Shown in pieces: positions 1 through 4,138 of a stretch of 7,985 bases of DNA. Every line of letters starts with the position of its first letter. Position 1 is the stretch's first letter. The notes beneath the pieces are model-generated. The model was not told the origin of the DNA and did not search any database. It was given only the letters and a program-made list of their open reading frames with translations. Source of the DNA: Candidatus Buchananbacteria bacterium RIFCSPLOWO2_02_FULL_46_11b (lineage in GTDB: Bacteria > Patescibacteriota > Patescibacteriia > Buchananbacterales > UBA6539); NCBI GenBank assembly GCA_001817615.1, contig MHIR01000024.1, positions 1 through 7,985 on the forward strand. The letters run 5' to 3'. The position numbers and the translations under genes were made by a program.

Positions 1-46
1 CTCCGCGAGGTATTTTTTATTTGCCCGGCATAAGAATTTTTACCCG

Positions 47-75
47 CCGAAGCCCCTTGCGGATATTTTTTATTT
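47..75 (+). terminator. Possible intrinsic terminator at the left edge
   Basis: A short imperfect stem (47-52 with 56-62, one bulged G) is followed by a T-rich tract at 66-71. The same 12-base tract TATTTTTTATTT also occurs at 11-22, directly after a GC-rich CGCGAGG that could be the right arm of a stem cut by the window edge. The pattern suggests that + strand transcripts entering from the left are stopped here. The stem is weak and overlaps the proposed promoter for the following RNA, so this is tentative. Nothing else is recognisable in positions 1-56. Confidence 0.25.
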
Positions 76-85
76 ATGCTAATAT
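57..85 (+). promoter_or_regulatory. Candidate sigma70-type promoter for the structured RNA
   Basis: The elements are a -35-like TTGCGG (57-62), a 17-base spacer and a -10-like TAATAT (80-85), preceded by TG at 77-78 as in extended -10 promoters. The expected start is near position 92, just upstream of the first stable hairpin of the GC-rich RNA. The -35 match is only 3 of 6; the spacing, the extended -10 and the position carry the call. Confidence 0.4.
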
Positions 86-91
86 TTTAAT

Positions 92-387
92 CATCCACCG
101 CCGGGAGATTTACCCGGCGTTTGGCCCTTCTATTTTTTCCTTGTTTTAGGAAGGGCCGCGGCCGCCAGTGCGCCATTCGCGCCAGATTTGAGCGCGTACC
201 TACCCTTCGCCCGACGAATCGTCCGCGGCGAGACCATGAAAAGGCCTGCGTCCATGACCCCGGGCCGCCGCCGGTCGCCTTAGGCGGCCGAGCCCGCTAT
301 CTTCGGATAGTCCCAAAGAGGCCGGCGCCCCGCCAGGAGTCTTTCCCAGACGCAGAAAAGCCACCAATCGCACTGGCGGCTTTTTTT
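92..387 (+). ncRNA. Unidentified structured RNA, GC-rich, with closed ends and a 3' U-tract
   Basis: No credible protein is encoded here, but the + strand is full of nested complementary segments. Two 5' hairpins: CGCCGGG/CCCGGCG (99-105/113-119) and GGCCCTTC/GAAGGGCC (123-130/150-157). A perfect 12-bp helix joins GCCGCCAGTGCG (161-172) to CGCACTGGCGGC (369-380), directly before a T7 tract, and closes a domain of about 220 nt. Inside lie hairpins at 178-196 and 208-230, and a long-range CTGCGTC/GACGCAG helix (246-252/349-355). That helix encloses CGGGC/GCCCG (261-265/292-296), a hairpin at 273-289, a C(UUCG)G tetraloop hairpin at 297-310 and a hairpin at 322-337. The + strand is favoured because the UUCG loop, a G-U pair at 275/287 and the T-tract all fit that direction. 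I looked for the signature motifs of RNase P RNA, tmRNA and SRP RNA on both strands and did not find them. The family is unknown to me. With no + strand gene downstream, it reads as a stand-alone RNA rather than a riboswitch. Confidence 0.55.
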
Positions 388-395
388 ATTTTTTA
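360..395 (+). terminator. Intrinsic terminator of the structured RNA
   Basis: GCCACCA (360-366) can pair with TGGCGGC (374-380), with one A-C mismatch, around a 7-base loop. It is followed by TTTTTTTATTTTTT (381-394). The right arm is also the 3' strand of the perfect 12-bp closing helix with 161-172, so two mutually exclusive stems can sit in front of the U-tract. Read on the - strand the hairpin has a G-U pair instead of the mismatch, but only four T follow it, so + is the better direction. Confidence 0.7.
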
Positions 396-402
396 TACCA
401 CA

Positions 403-585
403 CCCTCACCCTGTCCCTCCCCCTAGCCAGGGGGAGGGAACAAAAGATGGGTTTTAGCTAAGAAATAATTTAAATCACTGAATAATAAGCGACATAACTT
501 TAGATCCAGATAAAACAATCTTTTTAAATAAGCCATAATAAAAAATGTTCCCTCCCCCCAATTGGGGGGAGGGACAGGGTGAGGG
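403..585. repeat. Inverted pair of 39-bp REP-like palindromes around an AT-rich core
   Basis: Positions 403-441 and 547-585 are inverted copies of one 39-bp sequence, beginning CCCTCACCCTGTCCCTC on the + strand at 403. They differ only in the central six bases (TAGCCA versus CAATTG). Each copy is itself a palindrome: an 11-bp stem with a 4-base loop at 414-439, and a perfect 26-bp palindrome at 549-574. The AT-rich core (442-546) has no convincing ORF. Bacterial REP/BIME elements have this paired-palindrome organisation, so a REP-like or MITE-like unit is inferred. No clear target-site duplication was seen. The pair fills the gap between the convergent structured RNA and the RNase HI gene. 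Confidence 0.7.
540..574 (-). terminator. Terminator of the RNase HI gene, made from a REP-like palindrome
   Basis: Read on the - strand, the perfect palindrome at 574-549 (13-bp arms, no unpaired loop bases in the sequence) is followed after three bases by six T (545-540). It begins 42 bases past the RNase HI stop codon. The other palindrome of the pair (414-439) has no T-tract on its outgoing side, so only this copy looks like a terminator. Confidence 0.5.
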
Positions 586-616
586 GTTGAGAGATAAGCA
601 AAAAGAAGAGAGGGTA

Positions 617-1018
617 TTATGTCAGCGCCTCATCAATCGCCTCATTGACCAGCTTATCGGCCAATTTATTTTCTTCCCGGTAGATATGGATATACTTGAT
701 TTTCTTAAACCCTTGAGCGAGATTCCAAACTTTAACGAATAAACTGCCCAGATCCTGATTTTTAACTTTATAAAACCCGCTTAGTTGCTGCTGAACCAGT
801 TCGCTGTCCAGATAGACATCGACTTCCTCGGCGCCCAATTCTTTGGCTTTGGCCAAACCCAAAATCACGGCCCGGTATTCGGCCTGGTTATTCGTGGCCG
901 AACCGATATATTCTTTCAGCAAATACTGTTTTTCCTTGTAATCCAAAACCGCGCCGATCCCGGCCGGACCGGGATTGCCGCGCGCGCCGCCATCGGTGTG
1001 GAGAGTAGCCTTAGACAT
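617..1018 (-). CDS. rnhA: Ribonuclease HI family protein
   Basis: This is a 133-residue single-domain RNase H fold protein that should cut the RNA strand of RNA-DNA hybrids, for example Okazaki primers and R-loops, using two metal ions. The N-terminal motif TDGGARGNPGPAG (8-20) carries the first catalytic Asp (D9). NNQAEYRA (43-50) carries Glu E47, YLDSELV (69-75) carries D71, and ENKLADKLVNEA (116-127) carries the fourth acidic residue, D121. The full DEDD set is present. It is shorter than E. coli RNase HI (155 residues) and has no N-terminal hybrid-binding domain, like the short RNase HI proteins common in archaea and small-genome bacteria. The start is the only ATG before the conserved core; only a weak AGGA lies upstream. 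It lies downstream of recJ on the same strand, 180 bases away with a hairpin repeat between, so shared transcription is possible but not shown. Confidence 0.93.
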   Translation of the reverse strand: MSKATLHTDGGARGNPGPAGIGAVLDYKEKQYLLKEYIGSATNNQAEYRAVILGLAKAKELGAEEVDVYLDSELVQQQLSGFYKVKNQDLGSLFVKVWNLAQGFKKIKYIHIYREENKLADKLVNEAIDEALT

Positions 1019-1070
1019 AGTTTAATTGTTTCCTGCAATTTTTAGAGGATTTTTTGATTAATAATAGCTT

Positions 1071-1183
1071 AAATTCCAAATCACAAATTCCAAACAATTA
1101 CAATATTCAAAATTCAAAACGTAAAACCAAAGGGTTTGTAATTTGAGATTTGAGATTTGTTTGGAATTTGGTGCTTGGAATTT
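1071..1183. repeat. AT-rich long hairpin repeat, copy A (recJ-rnhA spacer)
   Basis: The 27-base segment 1071-1097 is complementary to 1157-1183 with three mismatches, giving a long AT-rich stem. Inside sits a smaller stem, AAACC/GGTTT (1124-1128/1133-1137). The outer arms are shared with copy B at 5976-6138: the left arms match at 26 of 27 positions, and a 21-base stretch at 1164-1184 is identical to 6118-6138 in the same orientation. It has no coding capacity. It lies between recJ and the RNase HI gene, in what would be their shared transcript, and could fold in the mRNA. Confidence 0.7.
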
Positions 1184-1198
1184 GTAATTTTATACAAA

Positions 1199-2917
1199 TT
1201 ATCCACCCAACGCTAAATCTACTATTTTCAGCTGGATTTCCTTATTCCCATTCCATTCATTAATATCCACCTCAAACACCAAATCCACTTTATCCCCTGC
1301 TTTCAGTTTAGCGCACCAGGAACCAAAACAAAAGCCGATGGTTTTTCTGATTGCCGATGTATTATGCTTGACCATCAGGCGCATATGTTTACCGTCGGCG
1401 CCGAGGCTCTGTAAACCGGTGACGGTCAGATCTTTGGCCAGAAATTTAGGCTTGAGATTGTCTTCGCCAAACGGCTTGAATTTTTCCAATTCTTCAACCA
1501 GCGGCCAGTCAATATCTTCCAGGCTCACTTGCAAGTCAATATTTATAACCGGCACGATATCCTGCTCGGTTAATTGATTTTGCGCCAGTTCAATAATTTT
1601 ATCCTTGAATTCCGCCAAATTTTTCTCGTCTTTGACCGTAAAACCGCAAGCTTGGGCATGGCCGCCGAAACGGCTTAAATTTGGCCGGCATTGCTCCAAA
1701 GCCTCAATAATGTTAAAAGCCTCGATACTGCGGCCGGAGCCGATGATTTCGCCGTTATAGCGCGAAATAACGAGGCTGGGACGGTGATATTCGTCGGTTA
1801 AACGCCCGGCCACCAAGCCCACCAGGCCGGTCGGCCAGCCCTCGCCTATAACCACCAATATTTTTTGATCCTTAACTTCGCCCAAAACCACCTTGGCTTC
1901 GGTATTGATTTTGTCGGTTAATTGCTGGCGGTCGCGATTAGTCTGGTTTAATTCATCGGCCAATTTTTGAGCTTCGCCAAGATCCTCGGTAATTAAAAGC
2001 TGATACGCCGAGCTGGCGTGGTTTAAGCGCCCCGCGGCGTTTAAGCGCGGCGCGATCTGCCAGCCCACGACCCGCTCGTCGATCTCGGTTAAATTACTGC
2101 TCATCAGCTCAATTAATTTCAATAAGCCCAGGCGCTTGGTTTTTTGCAAAACAATCAGGCCATATTTAACCAAAACCCGGTTCTCGCTCAAGACCGGCTG
2201 CATGTCGGCAATCGTGCCGATGGCCACCAAATCCAAAAGCCATTTTTCAAAACCCGTCTCCAATTGATTAACCTTATAATCCGCCTGGCGTAAAACCAAA
2301 GCTTGAACCAATTTATAAGCCACGCCGCAGCCGGCTAAACCATGAAAGGGATATTCCGCTTCCAGATGCGGATTAATGGTGGCGAAGGGCTTGGGTAAAA
2401 CTTCCGGCGGATGATGATGGTCGGTGATAATCACGTCCACCCCGCCCTGGTTTAAAGTTTCCACTTCCGCCACGTTGGAAATGCCGCAGTCAACCGTGAT
2501 TAACAGCTGGATTTTTTGTTTGATTAATTCCCCGGCCGCTTCCTGATTCAAGCCGTAACCCTCGGTTTCGCGGTAAGGAATATAAACTTCAACCGGCGCG
2601 CCCAAAGCCGTAATCGCTTCCACTAAGATAGCCGAGGAAGTCACGCCGTCAGCATCGTAATCGCCGTAAACTAGAATTTTTTCTTTTTTTTCAACGGCCT
2701 GAAAAATCCGCTTAACCGCTTTTTCCATGTCTTTAAGCAGAAACGGATCATAAAGATTTTCCCCGTAATCGGGCAATAAAAACTCATCCACTTTCTTCTG
2801 GCTGTCAATTCCCCGGTTATAAAGCAACCGCAAAATTAGCGGATTAATTTCCGGGAATTGGTTGGCGAATTCTGGTTTTACGGCCGGGGCGATAACCCAG
2901 CGCTTGGGGGCAGACAT
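1199..2917 (-). CDS. recJ: Single-stranded-DNA-specific exonuclease RecJ
   Basis: RecJ degrades single-stranded DNA 5' to 3' in recombination and mismatch/base-excision repair. At 572 residues it has the usual core length. The DHH domain motifs are present: YGDYDADGVTSS (84-95, motif I), VDCGIS (142-147, motif II), TDHHHPPE (165-172, the DHH signature) and GTIADMQP (234-241). IAPRLNAAGRL (288-298) follows. The DHHA1 half has GSGRSIEAFN (393-402) and GGHAQACGF (418-426), and a C-terminal OB-like region begins with KPFGEDNLKP (481-490). The usual WHPG motif reads WPTG (361-364), so its His is absent; the effect is unknown and all metal-binding Asp/His motifs are intact. The ATG is chosen because the conserved region begins soon after it. 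No Shine-Dalgarno is visible. Divergent from the CBS gene, with a leader of about 120 nt that contains a GC-rich hairpin element. Confidence 0.96.
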   Translation of the reverse strand: MSAPKRWVIAPAVKPEFANQFPEINPLILRLLYNRGIDSQKKVDEFLLPDYGENLYDPFLLKDMEKAVKRIFQAVEKKEKILVYGDYDADGVTSSAILVEAITALGAPVEVYIPYRETEGYGLNQEAAGELIKQKIQLLITVDCGISNVAEVETLNQGGVDVIITDHHHPPEVLPKPFATINPHLEAEYPFHGLAGCGVAYKLVQALVLRQADYKVNQLETGFEKWLLDLVAIGTIADMQPVLSENRVLVKYGLIVLQKTKRLGLLKLIELMSSNLTEIDERVVGWQIAPRLNAAGRLNHASSAYQLLITEDLGEAQKLADELNQTNRDRQQLTDKINTEAKVVLGEVKDQKILVVIGEGWPTGLVGLVAGRLTDEYHRPSLVISRYNGEIIGSGRSIEAFNIIEALEQCRPNLSRFGGHAQACGFTVKDEKNLAEFKDKIIELAQNQLTEQDIVPVINIDLQVSLEDIDWPLVEELEKFKPFGEDNLKPKFLAKDLTVTGLQSLGADGKHMRLMVKHNTSAIRKTIGFCFGSWCAKLKAGDKVDLVFEVDINEWNGNKEIQLKIVDLALGG

Positions 2918-2936
2918 GTTATTGCGTTTAAATTAG

Positions 2937-3029
2937 AAGTAAATTAAGCCCGCCTTCGCCCTTCTCATTATTTCGTTTAGGGTCGGGCTACGGCGAGGCA
3001 AGTAAATTAAGTGAATTAAGTGAATTAAG
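2937..3029. repeat. 51-bp GC-rich element between perfect 12-bp direct repeats, next to a 9-bp tandem repeat
   Basis: AAGTAAATTAAG occurs at 2937-2948 and again at 3000-3011. Between them lies a 51-bp GC-rich block (2949-2999) with imperfect inverted ends: GCCTTCGCC at 2952-2960 pairs with GGCGAGGC at 2992-2999 apart from a bulged T. To the right the motif continues as a 9-bp tandem repeat, T(A/G)AATTAAG, at 3003-3011, 3012-3020 and 3021-3029, with a further unit at 2940-2948. This could be an insertion that duplicated its target, or an insertion into an existing tandem array. It lies in the predicted 5' leader of recJ. Confidence 0.6.
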
Positions 3030-3043
3030 CTGCTTGGAGAGTT

Positions 3044-3072
3044 ATTTTACCATTTAATTGATATTTACACAA
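3044..3072 (-). promoter_or_regulatory. Candidate recJ promoter
   Basis: On the - strand there is a -35-like TTGTGT (3072-3067), a 17-base spacer and a -10-like TAAAAT (3049-3044) preceded by TGG, as in an extended -10 promoter. Transcription would start near 3037 and give a leader of about 120 nt holding the tandem repeats and the GC-rich hairpin. It overlaps the -35 region of the divergent CBS promoter. Confidence 0.45.
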
Positions 3073-3090
3073 TAAGGATAATGTTATAGA
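3064..3090 (+). promoter_or_regulatory. Candidate promoter of the CBS gene
   Basis: The -35-like TTTACA (3064-3069) matches the consensus at 5 of 6, and TATAGA (3085-3090) is a possible -10 at a short 15-base spacing. GATAAT (3077-3082) is a better -10 but too close. The position, about 45 bases before the ATG, is suitable; the exact elements are uncertain. Confidence 0.3.
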
Positions 3091-3135
3091 ATGAACATAG
3101 GCTGAAAATATCTTCACTAAATTAACCAAAAATTT

Positions 3136-3639
3136 ATGAAAATCAAGGACGTGATGCGAAAAAAAATATATACCGTTTCTCCGGAAGCGACGCTCAAGGA
3201 GGCGGTAGCTGAACTGTTAAAATACGAGATCAGCGGCCTGATCGTGGTTAACGAGAAAAACGAAGTTTTGGGCGTGGTTTCGGAAAAAGACGTCTATCGC
3301 ACCCTTTACCCGACCTATGAGGAATTCTACAACAATCCGGAAATCTACATTGATTTTGACGTGGCGGAAAAGGAAATCAACCATAAAGCCGAAATTTTAG
3401 TCAAAGATTTCATGACCACAAACGTAGTCAAGGTTTCGCCCGACGAACCGGTCATGAAAGTCGGCTCGCTGATGTTGACGCGCAATATCCACCGTTTTCC
3501 GGTGGTAGACGAAAACGGCCAGCTGGTCGGCGTGGTCAGCCGCGGCCATATCTTCCGCTCTCTTTTTAAAAAATATCTTAAACCCGAACCATTACTAAAA
3601 AAACTATGGCTAAAAAGCAAAAAAAGTGGCACAAAGTAG
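3136..3639 (+). CDS. Protein with two CBS domains (Bateman module)
   Basis: This 167-residue soluble protein is built almost entirely of a CBS pair. CBS1 spans about 4-58 (VSPEATLKEAV, then GVVSEKDVYR at 46-55) and CBS2 about 89-145 (VSPDEPVMKVG, then GVVSRGHIFR at 132-141). An acidic, Tyr/Glu-rich linker lies between them (59-88), and a lysine-rich tail follows (145-167). CBS pairs usually bind adenine nucleotides and act as energy or ion-strength sensors. The ribose-binding Asp of the S-x-x-D motif is present in CBS1 (D52) but is His in CBS2 (H138), so only one site may work in the standard way. No enzyme or channel domain is attached, so the partner is unknown. No Shine-Dalgarno is visible before the ATG. 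Its last 34 bases overlap the start of a miniprotein gene in another frame. Confidence 0.9.
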   Translation: MKIKDVMRKKIYTVSPEATLKEAVAELLKYEISGLIVVNEKNEVLGVVSEKDVYRTLYPTYEEFYNNPEIYIDFDVAEKEINHKAEILVKDFMTTNVVKVSPDEPVMKVGSLMLTRNIHRFPVVDENGQLVGVVSRGHIFRSLFKKYLKPEPLLKKLWLKSKKSGTK

Positions 3640-3707
3640 TTTGGCTGATTATCGCCATTTCCACCATTCTCTCTATGACTGTCTGGACCGTGGGGCCGAT
3701 GTTTTAG
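3606..3707 (+). CDS. 33-residue one-helix membrane miniprotein overlapping the CBS gene
   Basis: An ORF of 33 codons starts inside the CBS gene in a different frame (34-base overlap) and ends 12 bases before a hairpin. The product begins with a strongly basic segment, MAKKQKKWHK, followed by a hydrophobic stretch VVWLIIAISTILSM (11-24) and the tail TVWTVGPMF. This is what a single transmembrane helix with a cytoplasmic, positively charged N-terminus looks like (positive-inside rule). Aromatic Trp residues flank the helix. No Shine-Dalgarno is visible, so translational coupling to the CBS gene is the likely way it is made. I know of no function. A chance ORF cannot be excluded, but the amphipathic basic-then-hydrophobic composition argues for a real gene. 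It could anchor or partner the CBS sensor at the membrane, which is inference only. Confidence 0.6.
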   Translation: MAKKQKKWHKVVWLIIAISTILSMTVWTVGPMF

Positions 3708-3712
3708 GGATT

Positions 3713-3744
3713 AAAAAAAGTCCGGCTGATATTATCGCCGGACT
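3713..3744 (-). terminator. Intrinsic terminator of the 50-codon - strand gene
   Basis: AGTCCGGC (3719-3726) and GCCGGACT (3737-3744) form a perfect 8-bp stem with a 10-base loop. On the - strand the stem runs directly into seven T (3719-3713). On the + strand the hairpin is followed by GCCAAAG, with no T-tract, so it works for - strand transcripts only. It begins 17 bases after the stop codon of the small ORF at 3762-3914. Confidence 0.75.
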
Positions 3745-3761
3745 GCCAAAGAACATCATTG

Positions 3762-3914
3762 CTATGGCCGATACAGGCCAAAAGAAAGAATATAAGCATA
3801 ATCGGCCAGAACGGACCGCCAAAGCGGCAATTTGCGACACGACCCGAAAGAAGTCGCAGACGATTTCGTCAAATAAGCCATAACTTTACACCACATCATT
3901 TTTACTTTTTTCAT
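3762..3914 (-). CDS. Small hypothetical protein, 50 residues, with its own promoter, RBS and terminator
   Basis: A 50-codon ORF with a textbook setting: AAAGGAG six bases before the ATG, a promoter about 50 bases upstream, and a strong intrinsic terminator 17 bases after the TAG. The product starts MKKVKMMWCKVMAYLTK and is basic, with two cysteines (C9, C26), three tryptophan/tyrosine-rich patches, and a mildly hydrophobic C-terminus ending YILSFGLYRP. I recognise no domain. From about codon 26 on, the +1 frame of the same strand is open to 3704 and encodes a more strongly hydrophobic stretch, FWPIMLIFFLLACIG. A frameshifted, longer ancestral gene is therefore possible; however, that frame would end beyond the terminator. 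Other frames here are open too, so coding potential alone is not decisive and the call rests on the expression signals. Confidence 0.45.
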   Translation of the reverse strand: MKKVKMMWCKVMAYLTKSSATSFGSCRKLPLWRSVLADYAYILSFGLYRP

Positions 3915-3920
3915 AAGGTT

Positions 3921-3927
3921 CTCCTTT
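3921..3927 (-). promoter_or_regulatory. Strong Shine-Dalgarno site of the 50-codon ORF
   Basis: AAAGGAG on the - strand (3927-3921), then six bases (AACCTT) and ATG at 3914. It is the only strong Shine-Dalgarno in the window; the large genes have weak or no visible sites. This supports the start and the reality of the small gene. Confidence 0.6.
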
Positions 3928-3966
3928 ATTGGTTTATTGATTGTTTTGCATGGCTTGAATCATCTT

Positions 3967-3996
3967 ATCATAAAACAATAAAAAAATCAAGGGCAA
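3967..3996 (-). promoter_or_regulatory. Candidate promoter of the 50-codon gene
   Basis: On the - strand there is a -35-like TTGCCC (3996-3991), an 18-base spacer and a -10-like TATGAT (3972-3967, 5 of 6 matches). The start would be near 3960, giving a leader of about 45 nt that ends in the Shine-Dalgarno. It lies just past the bidirectional terminator that closes lepA, as expected for an independent unit. Confidence 0.45.
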
Positions 3997-4030
3997 TTAC
4001 CACAATAATCTTGCCAATCAAAAATAAAAT

Positions 4031-4053
4031 CCCCGGCCAATAACCGGGGTTTT
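4031..4053. terminator. Bidirectional intrinsic terminator downstream of lepA
   Basis: CCCCGG (4031-4036) pairs with CCGGGG (4044-4049) around CCAATAA. TTTT and more A/T follow on the + strand, and ATTTTATTTTT follows on the - strand. It lies 90 bases past the lepA stop and most likely ends the lepA transcript, separating it from the small gene at 3762-3914. Confidence 0.6.
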
Positions 4054-4112
4054 AATTTGATTAACCGAAATTTTACCAAGTGGATCACTGATCGCTATAT
4101 CGTCTAACCGAA

Positions 4113-4129
4113 ACGAGGCAATGCCTCGT
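4113..4129. repeat. 17-bp palindrome next to the lepA stop codon
   Basis: ACGAGGCA and TGCCTCGT face each other across one base (4121). CTCTACG follows at 4130-4136, so on the - strand the sequence reads GTAGAGACGAGGCATTGCC. It starts 10 bases beyond the lepA stop. This resembles half of a short REP-like palindrome; no other copy is seen in the window and no T-tract follows. Confidence 0.4.
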
Positions 4130-4138
4130 CTCTACGCT

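Noticed and set aside
92..387. RNase P RNA, tmRNA or SRP RNA
   Set aside because: A GGGAAAGACTCC stretch on the - strand vaguely recalls the RNase P core, but the other universal motifs (ACAGA, GGTAAAC, AGAACC-type) are not in the right places. No tRNA-like end or TTCAA arm for tmRNA and no SRP GGAAGGAAGCA-type loop were found.
121..426. A 101-codon open frame on the + strand through the GC-rich left region
   Set aside because: It has a non-ATG start, Arg/Pro-rich low-complexity translation and no domain, it runs through the terminator and a REP palindrome, and it coincides with a region dominated by RNA-type base pairing.
526..538. AAATAAGCCATAA, also found at 3871-3883
   Set aside because: A 13-base AT-rich match, with a nearby shared CATAACTTTA in different order, is within what chance allows in such sequence; no larger element could be built from it.
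545..742. A 65-codon + strand open frame opposite the RNase HI gene
   Set aside because: It begins inside the REP palindrome and lies antisense to well-conserved RNase HI sequence; a shadow frame.
3626..3883. An 85-codon open frame on the + strand
   Set aside because: It starts inside the CBS gene and runs antisense through the terminator and the small - strand gene, with polar unstructured composition. The 33-codon frame has better protein-like character at the same place.
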